Positions 36,276 to 43,834 of a stretch of 43,834 nucleotides of DNA are shown here, in pieces. The stretch comes from Bacteroides sp. (GTDB lineage: Bacteria > Bacteroidota > Bacteroidia > Bacteroidales > Muribaculaceae): assembly GCA_014802335.1 (NCBI GenBank), contig JAAVCL010000020.1:1-43834 (forward strand). The letters run 5' to 3'. The position numbers were made by a program, and so were the translations under genes. The notes below the pieces were generated by a model that worked only from the letters and a program-made list of their open reading frames with translations, searched no databases and had not been told where the DNA came from. Position 1 is the first letter of the stretch, and each line of letters begins with the position of its first letter.

Positions 36276-36881
36276 ATGAAAACATATAAAATTTGGAATA
36301 GCAAAGCCTCTGAAAAGCAACTGCAACAACTCGCTTCACAGATCAACGACGGAGAAACCGGTATTATCCCTACCGACACAATGTACGCATTAGTCGGCAA
36401 TGCTTTAGACCCTAAAGTTGTTGATAGGATTTGCAAAATCAAAGGTATCAATCCGGATAAAACGAATCTGTCGATTATGTGCAGCGATATTTCGATGGCA
36501 TCAGAATATGCCAGAATTGATAACAAAGGATTCCGTTTGCTGAAGGAATATACGCCGGGGGCCTTCACATGGCTGTTCCGCAGCGTATCAAGCCTGCCCA
36601 AAGCCTTCAAGGGAAGAAAAACGGTTGGTATAAGGATCCCCGCAAATGATTTTTGCAGAGAGCTAATCTCAATATCAGGCAAACCTTTAATAACGACTTC
36701 TATCAACTTTAAAGATGAAGACTATGCAGTTAGTCCCGGTCTTATCTTTGAGGCCTACGAAAATTCCGTTGACTTCATGGTGGAAGGAGAAGAAGGAAGC
36801 ATCGGTGAGTCTACAATCGTTGACTGCACAGGAGATGAGCCTGAAATTATAAGACAAGGACTGGGAGAAATAGATCTGTAA
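36276..36881 (+). CDS. Sua5/YrdC family threonylcarbamoyl-AMP synthase
   Basis: A 201-residue YrdC-like protein. The core pattern TGIIPTDTMYALVGNALDPK, then ICKIKGINPDKTNLSIMC, YTPGAFTWLFR, TVGIRIPANDFCRELI and PLITTSINFKDED matches the family that makes threonylcarbamoyl-AMP for the t6A tRNA modification. The central KxR/SxN binding pattern is partly altered (KGINPDKTN, then TSINF), which also occurs in the YciO branch. Whether it is the main enzyme or a YciO-like paralog is uncertain. It is the only gene on the plus strand right of 6898 and has its own terminator. Confidence 0.82.
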   Translation: MKTYKIWNSKASEKQLQQLASQINDGETGIIPTDTMYALVGNALDPKVVDRICKIKGINPDKTNLSIMCSDISMASEYARIDNKGFRLLKEYTPGAFTWLFRSVSSLPKAFKGRKTVGIRIPANDFCRELISISGKPLITTSINFKDEDYAVSPGLIFEAYENSVDFMVEGEEGSIGESTIVDCTGDEPEIIRQGLGEIDL

Positions 36882-36883
36882 TA

Positions 36884-36911
36884 TAGTTATTACTTATTAG
36901 TTATTACTTAT
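36884..36911. repeat. 14-bp tandem duplication
   Basis: TAGTTATTACTTAT occurs twice in tandem (36884-36897 and 36898-36911), starting 2 nt after the stop codon of the Sua5/YrdC family gene. Confidence 0.9.
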
Positions 36912-36944
36912 TTTTGTCCCGTCGCCCTTGATTATAAACTATTA

Positions 36945-36980
36945 AAGCACCCACAAAATTTCTTGTGGGTGCGCTTTTTT
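36945..36980. terminator. Bidirectional terminator between convergent genes
   Basis: The stem GCACCCACAA (36947-36956) with TTGTGGGTGC (36963-36972) is followed by a T-run on the plus strand and preceded by an A-rich stretch. It serves the Sua5/YrdC family gene and possibly the convergent 90-residue membrane protein gene. Confidence 0.88.
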
Positions 36981-36992
36981 ATCTCATATTCT

Positions 36993-37265
36993 TCACATAA
37001 AGAATTGATAGGCAATGTATTCTGCAACAAATGCGATAACAGCCAACAGCATAAAGACAAAAGCACAAAGTTCTAATGTGCGTGCTGCCGGAGGACTCAT
37101 TTTTTTAATATAAAGTGATGCCAGATGTGAGAAAACTCCAATAAAACAGAAGAATATGGCAATCATTCCCCACCAAGGCGTTTTCAATAATACAGACAAT
37201 ACTGTCAGTACCACTACAAGTATCATGGCGATCCACGCCACAAGTTTTGATTCTTTGAGTTTCAC
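36993..37265 (-). CDS. Small membrane protein of unknown function
   Basis: A 90-residue protein with three hydrophobic segments (about 9-26, 30-53 and 64-87), a PWWG motif after the first and a short basic loop (YIKKMSPPAARTLE) before the third. It shows coding-like composition and a clean stop next to a terminator. I do not recognise the family beyond a generic small integral membrane protein of the type seen in Bacteroidales. It lies 94 nt downstream of the Spi-like gene but probably has no functional link. Confidence 0.65.
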   Translation of the reverse strand: MKLKESKLVAWIAMILVVVLTVLSVLLKTPWWGMIAIFFCFIGVFSHLASLYIKKMSPPAARTLELCAFVFMLLAVIAFVAEYIAYQFFM

Positions 37266-37359
37266 TATAATTTACATTAAGTTTTTCAAAAAAATAAATT
37301 CAAATATGTGTTCGAATTTTTTTCGAATTGGATTGCGAACACATCCCTGAGATATTTGT

Positions 37360-38304
37360 CTATCTTGCCAATTTCAGGCCGTATATCTTTCCATTTTCAT
37401 CAAGAGTGAGAAGAGCATAATATCCTGAGGGTAAAGATGAAAGATCAAGGTTTACGACATCTGTATTATAATATCTTTCTTGATATTTAGCCCCCTGAAT
37501 CGAATAAACACGGGCCATCTTTATTAGCGCCGGAAAGCGTATTGAATAGTGCGCACCTCCAAGAGTAGTAACTACGGGTTTAGAGGGAGAAATAAGTTCA
37601 TCTAAAGCAGCCAATCTACTCTGTTCTTCAGCACGCGTTTCGGCAATAAAATCCTCGAAAAGGCTGAAGGGTATATACTCATCCGAATCCTCTGTTGTCA
37701 CATCGTCTAAAGTGTAACTACGATAATTTTCGGGATTGTAGATTTCGAATTCTACGGCAGAAGGCATCATAATGCTGTTATTGCGCCTGTCGATGGTCTC
37801 CAATTTTTCTTTCGCATCATCAGACAAGGATTCATAAATTGGAGAATCATACGGATTGGTCAGGACTTTATTGATATATAAGGGTATATTTTGCCATGCG
37901 GCAATTGCCATTTCCGGAACTCTTGAATCATAACGGATAAGTTCTATCTCATGGGCATACTGTGACAGAAGCTCGTTTTCATCATCATTAAGCGCCGACC
38001 TGTCGAACCGTGATGTTTTGCTATAACCAAGAATCGGGAAGGCTTTGCTTTCGGCAGAAATAATTACGAATCCTCCTGCCGGATGATTATAGATATAAAA
38101 GGGTGCGAAAAGACGATCGGTTGTCAGCTGGCGACCGTTCCAAACCATTTTTGGCGTTGACATATATTGGCCGTAAGCAGCATTAAAGAATGTTTCGGCA
38201 ATCTTGGCTGCCTGCTTCTGCGACACGATTTCAGACCTTGCACTTACAGCGAGAATCGAAACGCCAAGCATCGCCAGCGCATATTTTATATTCCTAAATT
38301 TCAT
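37360..38304 (-). CDS. Orphan Spi-like protein (C10-protease propeptide homolog) with T9SS-like tail
   Basis: A 314-residue exported protein. The signal peptide (about 1-23) is followed by a region resembling the C10 protease propeptide: QKQAAKIAETFFNAAYGQ, then AGGFVIISAESKAFPILGYS, closely matching the propeptide of the protease at 986. It has no cysteine at all and no C10 catalytic motif, so it cannot be a protease of that family. The centre (130-250) is acidic and not recognised. The last 60 residues (ARVYSIQGAKYQERYYNTDV to GLKLAR) look like a type IX secretion sorting domain. By analogy with streptococcal Spi and the Bacteroides Spi-like inhibitors, it may inhibit a C10 protease (inference). 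It stands alone with no adjacent protease. Confidence 0.75.
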   Translation of the reverse strand: MKFRNIKYALAMLGVSILAVSARSEIVSQKQAAKIAETFFNAAYGQYMSTPKMVWNGRQLTTDRLFAPFYIYNHPAGGFVIISAESKAFPILGYSKTSRFDRSALNDDENELLSQYAHEIELIRYDSRVPEMAIAAWQNIPLYINKVLTNPYDSPIYESLSDDAKEKLETIDRRNNSIMMPSAVEFEIYNPENYRSYTLDDVTTEDSDEYIPFSLFEDFIAETRAEEQSRLAALDELISPSKPVVTTLGGAHYSIRFPALIKMARVYSIQGAKYQERYYNTDVVNLDLSSLPSGYYALLTLDENGKIYGLKLAR

Positions 38305-38500
38305 GTGCTAATATATTTATCGTGAGTCTGTCTAAAATTATTCGGGAACGTGAGCTCATATAAGTTTATTCAGCGAGGTAAACTATATGATATTCCCTGA
38401 ATATGCTTAGCCAACTACCTATATAACGTTTAAACCAAGCCATAAATTGATTGCGGTATAACTTTTTATCTTTACATCAGCTTCAATTTTAAGGAATAAT

Positions 38501-38536
38501 TAAACCCCATCCCTACTTCAATTGTGGGATGGGGTT
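38501..38536 (-). terminator. Terminator downstream of the MFS transporter gene
   Basis: Arms AACCCCATCCC (38503-38513) and GGGATGGGGTT (38526-38536) are perfectly complementary with a 12-nt loop, followed on the minus strand by TAATTATT. The A-rich plus-strand flank could make it act both ways. The rest of the 290-bp gap 38305-38594 is AT-rich, with no other recognisable signal. Confidence 0.75.
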
Positions 38537-38594
38537 AAAAATTTCAGTCACTTCTTAGTTAGAAGAACTATATAAATTTTTAGGTCGCATTTAT

Positions 38595-40313
38595 TTACAG
38601 TTCAGCATCGAGAACCTCAGCTTCCTCTGTTTCTGCTTTTTGAGTGATATTGGGGAGTTCGAGGCCAAGATTTTTCTTCTTATCAACAGCCTTTAGAACA
38701 AAACCTAAAATCAATGCAGCCACGCCGAGGCAAGCGAGCATAACGAGTGGTGCGGTATAATTGTAACTTACAGCAGCCTGTTCAGGAGATAATGCACCCG
38801 ATTCTTCAAGTTTCACAATGTCACCGTTGGTGCTTGTAAGGATTTTACCAATGAGCATGGGGAAAAGCCATAAACCGATATTTTGAATCCAGAAGATGAG
38901 GGCGTAGGCAGAACCGATGATTTTAGCATCAACCAATTTTGGTACACTTGGCCAAAGCGATGCAGGAACGAGCGAAAAAGAGGCTCCGAGCACGAGAATA
39001 GTGACATAAGCCACAATTACACCTCCAACCGGGCTGTCCTTGAACATCGGGAGTATGAATGCAAATGTCAAGTGACAGAGAATCAGAAGCAGAGAGCCGA
39101 GGATAAGCATCGTAGCTGCTTTGCCTTTATAGTCAACATAGTTTCCGAGAATGGGGGTAATACCCACAGCAAGGAGGGGGAACACCGCGAAGATAGCGGC
39201 TGCCGACTGGCGCATGTAGCCCATATAGCAATAAATCACCAATGCCACAACGGCGGTGCAAAGCATGGAGATACGGATGGTTTTATTCTTTGAGAAATTG
39301 CTTGCAAACGATGCGACTGCAACAATAATCATAATAATGTATTGGATTACAGTGACCGTATCTGAGGCCCAGAATGATTCCGCAGGAACATCGGTGAAAC
39401 TTAAGTTGCATTGAAGCATGTTGACAGCATATTTCTGGAAGGGGAAAATTGCCGAATAATATAGCACACAAAGTAATGCCACAACCCAGAAAGCCCAGCT
39501 CGAAAGAATTTTACCGATATCAGAAACCTTGAAAGGCTCATCTTTTTCTTCGGCTTCGCCCGACTGCTCGTCAAGTTTCTTATCCATGAAGAAATAGACA
39601 ATAAACATTATGAGGGCAACCATAAGGAGCACAACGGCAAATGCCACAGAACGCGACACACTTATGTCACCGCCCAATTCAGCAAAGAGGGGCGAGAAAA
39701 TCATACAGGTTGCCACGCCCAGACGAGCAAGAGCCATTTCCGAACCCATTGCAAGAGCCATTTCTCTTCCTTTAAACCATTTAACGATACCACGGCTCAC
39801 TGTGATACCGGCCATTTCAACACCGCAACCGAAAATCATGAATCCCACGGCCGATAATTTAGCCGAAGCAGGCATGCCTTCATAAAAAGGAGAAATACCT
39901 AATTCATCGAAACCGGGAATATAGTTCAGGTGATTGGTGAACCAGACATCGAGCGATGATCCTTGGAATGAATCAGTAAGCGCATACCAATTGATAATTG
40001 CACCCACAAGCATCACAGCACCCGAAAGGACTGCCGTGAATCGCACACCCATCTTATCAAGGATGATACCGGCAAATATTAAAAAGAAAATAAATACATT
40101 GAGGAAAGTCTCAGAACCCTGCATGGTACCGAACGCCGTGGAGTCCCAGCCTCGGGTGGATTGCAGAAGGTCTTTGATTGGTGAGAGAATGTCCATAAAA
40201 ATATATGAACAGAACATGGCGAAGGCCAATAAGCCAAGAGCGGTCCAACGCGCCCAGGCCTTGTCACGCAAAAGTTCCATTTTAGGAACTTCCTTTAAGT
40301 TTGTTTCGGTCAT
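38595..40313 (-). CDS. MFS transporter of unknown substrate
   Basis: A 572-residue protein with about 12 hydrophobic segments, a major-facilitator pattern in the first loop (GIILDKMGVRFTAVLSGAVM) and a repeated form in the second half (GNYVDYKGKAATMLILGSLL). The central loop (near 240-260) and both ends are charged, and the C-terminus is acidic. The length is above the usual 400-450. Nothing nearby points to a substrate. An anion, peptide or sugar role cannot be told from the sequence. Confidence 0.85.
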   Translation of the reverse strand: MTETNLKEVPKMELLRDKAWARWTALGLLAFAMFCSYIFMDILSPIKDLLQSTRGWDSTAFGTMQGSETFLNVFIFFLIFAGIILDKMGVRFTAVLSGAVMLVGAIINWYALTDSFQGSSLDVWFTNHLNYIPGFDELGISPFYEGMPASAKLSAVGFMIFGCGVEMAGITVSRGIVKWFKGREMALAMGSEMALARLGVATCMIFSPLFAELGGDISVSRSVAFAVVLLMVALIMFIVYFFMDKKLDEQSGEAEEKDEPFKVSDIGKILSSWAFWVVALLCVLYYSAIFPFQKYAVNMLQCNLSFTDVPAESFWASDTVTVIQYIIMIIVAVASFASNFSKNKTIRISMLCTAVVALVIYCYMGYMRQSAAAIFAVFPLLAVGITPILGNYVDYKGKAATMLILGSLLLILCHLTFAFILPMFKDSPVGGVIVAYVTILVLGASFSLVPASLWPSVPKLVDAKIIGSAYALIFWIQNIGLWLFPMLIGKILTSTNGDIVKLEESGALSPEQAAVSYNYTAPLVMLACLGVAALILGFVLKAVDKKKNLGLELPNITQKAETEEAEVLDAEL

Positions 40314-40387
40314 ATTTAAGTTGTTTCGTGATGTTACATCAGCTTTTACTGATGACTTGTTATTTGGGTTATTCTATAATTCGGAAT

Positions 40388-40873
40388 TTAGTGAGAAGAT
40401 ACTGAATCGGCCACAAGAGAATCCACGGCTTTTGAGAGGGCCTCAGCATCGGCGCCTACGATCCTTTGAATTTCATTACCGTGAGAATCAAGCAAAACAA
40501 AGGTTGGCATTGCCTCTATTTTATATTTGGAAGTCAGCTCGATATTCTCATCTACATCTACTGATTTAAATTCAATTTTATCAGAATATTCACATTTCAG
40601 CATCTCAAACAACGGTGCAATCTTTTTACATGGAGGGCACCATGTTGCATAAAAGTCAATTACCGTCGGGCGCCCAACAGCACTTTGCTTTTCTGCATCT
40701 GACAGGCTGTCCTCTTTGACAACTTCGACAACAGATGATGAAATGGAATGAATCTCTACATCGGGCGTGGCCTTCTTGTTATTTTTCGTTTTGTCTTCCT
40801 GATTTCCACATGAGGCCCAGGTAAAAAACAAACTCGCTATAACTATAATATGAAGTATTTTAGTATATCTCAT
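40388..40873 (-). CDS. Thioredoxin-fold lipoprotein
   Basis: A 161-residue exported protein. The N-terminus (KILHIIVIASLFFTWASC) suggests a lipoprotein with Cys22, though the residue at -3 is Trp, which is not a classic lipobox. A charged linker leads to a thioredoxin domain with active site FYATWCPPCKK (Cys79 and Cys82) and the cis-Pro motif EAMPTFVLLD. It probably reduces or transfers disulfides in the periplasm. It precedes the MFS gene by 74 nt, so the two may be co-transcribed. A candidate promoter lies at 41047-41078. Confidence 0.85.
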   Translation of the reverse strand: MRYTKILHIIVIASLFFTWASCGNQEDKTKNNKKATPDVEIHSISSSVVEVVKEDSLSDAEKQSAVGRPTVIDFYATWCPPCKKIAPLFEMLKCEYSDKIEFKSVDVDENIELTSKYKIEAMPTFVLLDSHGNEIQRIVGADAEALSKAVDSLVADSVSSH

Positions 40874-41046
40874 TATATTCTTACTTAGATAACTTTGTTG
40901 GTTAAGCCTCTGTTTCCTTCAAGATTTTATCAATAAATCTTTCATGAAAGTTTATAGGGGGACTCAATCCCTTTCAAGCCTTCTCTTATCTACCGGCGAA
41001 AAATAGCAGCCGATCAACATGCTTCTTTTATTCTCGCAAATATAGA

Positions 41047-41078
41047 CAAAGATAGTTATAATTTCTGAAATTGCCTAA
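41047..41078 (-). promoter_or_regulatory. Candidate promoter for the thioredoxin-MFS genes
   Basis: On the minus strand TTAG (41078-41075), a 20-nt spacer and TATCTTTG (41054-41047). The -7 element is good and the -33 element poor. A second -7-like TATATTTG lies at 41044-41037. The leader to 40873 would be about 165 nt. The gap 40874-41152 shows nothing else. Confidence 0.35.
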
Positions 41079-41152
41079 CATAGCGGTAAGAACTATTCAA
41101 ATAAATAGCTACATGAGATTTTTTCTTTATCTGTTACGGAAGTTCCTATTAG

Positions 41153-41752
41153 TTATTTCTGTGTCGTTTTCAAACGTAAATTAGACATTTCTTCTCCTGC
41201 AAATAACCTTCTGCCAACTTGTTTGAATCCCAATGAATCATATAATTTCCGGGCATCCGGGTTATGGTCTGAGACAAGCAACCCAAGAGGTAGTTTATCT
41301 TTAACAGCTTTTTGTGCTGCGTCTTCAATTAGGGCTCTCCCAATTCCCCGGCCTCTATATTGAGGTAAAGTTGCAAGTGTATCAAGATAAAATTCCTCTT
41401 CACTTGTTTCGCCGGGCAGACTATTAATTTCTTCCTCAGAAATCGACCACCCCAAGATGCGGCGAGCTTCAATGAAAAATCTTTTTCTTAATTCCAGCAG
41501 CAGGCCTCCATTATAACTTACACATACACCTGCCTTTACTCCTTCTTCAGTCAAGGCAATACGTGTGTTCAAGTATGAATATTGCGTATCGTCACGTCTT
41601 GCAAGATTTTCAAATAGACGGTGCACATCTTCAACCGAATGATCCCCCGCCAAAGAATTAACAATATCCTCTCCAACGGCGCTGAGGATAGCATCGGCAA
41701 TGATTGGGGCATCGTCGGGAACAGCATCAATAATTCTAATATTTTCCATCAT
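41153..41752 (-). CDS. GNAT family N-acetyltransferase
   Basis: A 199-residue acetyltransferase. The acetyl-CoA motif A is clear (LDTLATLPQYRGRGIGRALI). Motif B follows (LGLLVSDHNPDARKLYDSLG, then FKQVGRRLF), and the N-terminal strand-helix region is of the usual kind. Substrate unknown. A second ATG one codon downstream (MENIRII) is equally possible as the start. It lies between pfp and the thioredoxin gene and is bounded by a terminator on the upstream side. Confidence 0.85.
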   Translation of the reverse strand: MMENIRIIDAVPDDAPIIADAILSAVGEDIVNSLAGDHSVEDVHRLFENLARRDDTQYSYLNTRIALTEEGVKAGVCVSYNGGLLLELRKRFFIEARRILGWSISEEEINSLPGETSEEEFYLDTLATLPQYRGRGIGRALIEDAAQKAVKDKLPLGLLVSDHNPDARKLYDSLGFKQVGRRLFAGEEMSNLRLKTTQK

Positions 41753-41796
41753 TATATTCCGTAAATATAATATACGATTGTTAAGATTAAGTATAT

Positions 41797-41830
41797 AAAA
41801 TAGTGAGACTGTTTTGCAGCCTCACTATTT
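41797..41830 (-). terminator. Terminator of the phosphofructokinase gene
   Basis: AAATAGTGAG (41798-41807) and CTCACTATTT (41821-41830) are perfectly complementary, with a 13-nt loop, followed on the minus strand by TATATAC-type AT sequence. It lies 53 nt after the pfp stop codon. The T-run is short. Confidence 0.65.
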
Positions 41831-41882
41831 AAAATGATTATGTTAATAATAATGTTGTATAACCAAATTTAATTAAGGTTAA

Positions 41883-43541
41883 TTAATCAACATCCTTATT
41901 ATGCTCGAGAAGAAGTGTCATCGAAGGACGGTCGCATATTTCCGAGGGACCGAAGTACTGGATCGGGCCGGGATATTGGTAAAGAGTATTGAGGGCCAGA
42001 GTCTCACGCATTGAAGCAAATTTGAGATAAGGACGACCCTTAAGATCAACCAATGCCTTCTGAATCACCGGTTTCATTTCACCCTTGCGACGTTCCATAT
42101 TCATCATCATAGTGATTGGAATACCACCGGCAATCCAATTTTCTGAAGGTTCAGTAAGATTTCTAACACTTGACATATAGCCTGTCAGTCCGGAGTTGAT
42201 CAGCATGGCTGCATTGTATCCGAGTGCATAGGTATAGTCGGCATCGAAATTGGTGGGATCAGCGCAACGTCCTTCGTAACCGAAGAAGTGGTGCTGAGTA
42301 TTGAATTTACCGCTATATTCACCCACTTCGGCCATTTCTTCGAGACGTTTTGCCACCATTTCTGAAAGCAGGCTTTCTGTTTCAATAAGTGAAACCTGCA
42401 CATTTCCATGGCTGTCACGGTCGAGGCTGAGCTGGAGCGCGATGTTTTTGGGAAGGCTCTTGTAAAGGTCGGCATTTGCACCTGTGAGGTAACTGTGAAT
42501 CTTTTCCAGTTTCTCATTTTCCTCCAACTCTGCAATTTCAACGGCATGTTCTTCAAGCACGTCGTTAAGTTCTGCAATGAGGGCCTTCATTGAAGGTATA
42601 AACTCAATGAGACCTTCGGGCACGAGAACTGTACCGAAGTTCCAACCAAGTTTGGCACGTTCAGAAACCACGTAGCTGATATAGCTTACGATATTATCAA
42701 GTGTCATGCGCTTTGCCTGCACTTCTTCTGAGATAAGACAAACGTTTGGTTGAGTTTCAAGGGCACATTCAAGAGCGATGTGAGAAGCCGAACGGCCCAT
42801 GAGTTTGATGAAATGATAATATTTCTTTGCTGAATTACAGTCCCGCTGGATATTACCGATAACTTCGCTATATACTTTACATGCAGTGTCAAAACCGAAA
42901 GAGGTTTCAATCCATTTGTTCTTAAGGTCACCGTCAATAGTTTTGGGCACGCCGATCACCTGCACGTCAGCACCGATATTTTTGTAATATTCAGCGAGCA
43001 CCGCAGCATTTGTGTTTGAGTCGTCACCACCAATGATTACAAGGGCCTTGATGTTGAGCTCTTTCAAAATCTTAAGACCCTGATCGAATTGCTCGGGTTT
43101 TTCAAGTTTGGTACGGCCCGAACCGATGATATCGAATCCACCGGTGTTGCGATATTCCTTAATAATACCGGCTGTAAGTTCCATGTACTGGTGATTGATA
43201 AATCCGGAAGGTCCCATAAGGAAACCGTAAAGGCGGTTTTCTTTATTAAGTTTCTTGAGACCGTCAAAAATACCGGAAACGACGTTGTGTCCGCCGGGAG
43301 CCTGCCCACCTGAAAGAATGATACCAACATTAAACGGTTCTTCAACACGTGTAGGATTTTCATCGTGTTCAAATTCTACAACAGGCATACCAAAGGTATG
43401 AGGGAACAACTCTTTAATTTCTTTTTGATTGGCAACAGATTCTGTGGGTTCGCCAACTTTTACCTTAACAGCACCCTGTAGGGCTTTGGGGAGTTTAGGC
43501 TGATATTCAGCTCTAACCCTCTGCAGTGGACTTTTCTTCAT
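41883..43541 (-). CDS. pfp: Pyrophosphate-dependent 6-phosphofructokinase
   Basis: A 552-residue long-form PPi-dependent phosphofructokinase, which interconverts fructose 6-phosphate and fructose 1,6-bisphosphate using pyrophosphate. Key stretches: ILSGGQAPGGHNVVSGIFDG (75-94), IIGGDDSNTNAA with GGDDS at 171-175, and GVPKTIDGDLKN (PKTIDGDL 199-206). The Asp at GGDD and the Lys in PKTID mark PPi rather than ATP dependence. KLMGRSASHIALECAL is also present. Length fits the plant-beta/spirochaete long clade found in Bacteroidetes. A -7-like TAATTTTG lies at 43603-43596. The second hairpin element begins about 110 nt upstream of the start. Confidence 0.95.
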   Translation of the reverse strand: MKKSPLQRVRAEYQPKLPKALQGAVKVKVGEPTESVANQKEIKELFPHTFGMPVVEFEHDENPTRVEEPFNVGIILSGGQAPGGHNVVSGIFDGLKKLNKENRLYGFLMGPSGFINHQYMELTAGIIKEYRNTGGFDIIGSGRTKLEKPEQFDQGLKILKELNIKALVIIGGDDSNTNAAVLAEYYKNIGADVQVIGVPKTIDGDLKNKWIETSFGFDTACKVYSEVIGNIQRDCNSAKKYYHFIKLMGRSASHIALECALETQPNVCLISEEVQAKRMTLDNIVSYISYVVSERAKLGWNFGTVLVPEGLIEFIPSMKALIAELNDVLEEHAVEIAELEENEKLEKIHSYLTGANADLYKSLPKNIALQLSLDRDSHGNVQVSLIETESLLSEMVAKRLEEMAEVGEYSGKFNTQHHFFGYEGRCADPTNFDADYTYALGYNAAMLINSGLTGYMSSVRNLTEPSENWIAGGIPITMMMNMERRKGEMKPVIQKALVDLKGRPYLKFASMRETLALNTLYQYPGPIQYFGPSEICDRPSMTLLLEHNKDVD

Positions 43542-43650
43542 TTCTAATCTTGAGGTTATATAAGAACTTGTTTTTCAAGCTTAATTTTGGATATGCAAAA
43601 TTACAAAATAATTTGCATTCTTTGGATAAGAAACTGCTTAATTTTACATC

Positions 43651-43834
43651 GAAGTCGTTTAAACTTTTTACGAAAACCCAAGAAATGTTTAAAATTGTTT
43701 TCTTCAAGGCCAATATTTATTAATATTTTGGCGCCTTTCGATTCTTTCATCAGTCGCATAGCCCGCTATGCTCCTTCTTCAAGAATCAAAATTCGCTCAA
43801 AATCTTAATAAATCTTAGCCTTGAAAAAAGTTTA
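43651..43834. repeat. Long hairpin element with conserved head, copy 2, cut by the window edge
   Basis: The left arm begins with GAAGTCGTTTAAACTTTTTA (43651-43670, also present at 25315). It continues through CTTCAAGGCCAATATTTATT to the head at 43746-43780. The head reads TTCATCAGTCG, then CATAGC-CC-GCTATG, then CTCCTTCTTC. The right arm (43781 on) pairs back with the left arm with bulges and ends in AAAAAAGTTTA at the window end, so it is probably incomplete. The stems share no obvious sequence with the copy at 17837, but the heads match at 31 of 35 positions. No ORF is seen. Confidence 0.8.

Noticed and set aside
38441..38536. A plus-strand ATTG / TATCTTTA promoter-like pair running into the hairpin at 38503-38536, suggesting a tiny RNA
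   Set aside because: The spacer is only 17 nt and the -7 element is imperfect; the hairpin is well explained as the terminator of the MFS gene.
39934..40569. A 211-codon plus-strand frame over the MFS transporter start and the thioredoxin gene
   Set aside because: It spans two well-supported minus-strand genes and has no domain-like pattern.
43746..43780. Complement of the hairpin head contains CTGATGA, as in hammerhead ribozymes
   Set aside because: The required stem II, GAAA box and cleavage-site arrangement do not follow in either copy, so the match is probably chance.

Overview
The window looks like a Bacteroidales chromosome, and gene content and style suggest a gut lineage such as Muribaculaceae or a relative (inference; no 16S or other marker is present). 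The support is a complete Bat (aerotolerance) operon, a C10 protease with BspA-like leucine-rich repeats and a T9SS-like tail, a DUF4827-type lipoprotein, a GGDDS-type pyrophosphate phosphofructokinase, and promoters of the Bacteroidetes form (TTTG, about 20 nt, TANNTTTG). No tRNA, rRNA, CRISPR array, transposase, integrase or phage gene was seen.

Layout. Positions 1-985 are mostly non-coding: a probable gene start running off the left edge, a 9-bp G-rich minisatellite, an AT-rich repeat, and a good promoter about 370 nt upstream of the first large gene. Positions 986-6898 encode a 1970-residue exported C10 cysteine protease, followed by a strong terminator. A pyrimidine-rich tract and a 23-bp tandem repeat separate it from the converging genes. 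From 7313 on, nearly everything is on the minus strand: an MBOAT acyltransferase with an SGNH partner, mutS2, a universal-stress protein with a small HTH protein, and then the Bat operon (23751 down to 14150). Its transcription order is moxR, DUF58, a BatD-like/DUF4381-like gene, batA, batB, batC, a short batD paralog, batD, batE.

Positions 24117-30621 hold housekeeping genes (thiL, purine nucleoside phosphorylase, lpxK, sppA, phosphoglucosamine mutase). Positions 30744-36155 hold a DUF4827 lipoprotein, a DHH phosphoesterase, a small Cys-rich membrane protein, topB, mazG and an MTA/SAH nucleosidase. One plus-strand gene (a Sua5/YrdC family protein) lies at 36276-36881. The right end has a small membrane protein, an orphan Spi-like protein resembling only the propeptide of C10 proteases, an MFS transporter, a thioredoxin-fold lipoprotein, a GNAT acetyltransferase and pyrophosphate-dependent phosphofructokinase.

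The most unusual signal is a dispersed long-hairpin element. Two copies (17837-18021, inside the Bat operon, and 43651 to the window end, upstream of the phosphofructokinase) have quite different stems but share a 35-nt apical head. The only four differences in that head are two compensated base-pair changes in a small hairpin. A related 43-nt arm lies at 25315-25357. Other points of note are a perfect 8-3-8 palindrome filling the spacer of the probable Bat operon promoter, a truncated lipoprotein-type BatD paralog, and the C10 protease plus propeptide-only protein pair.
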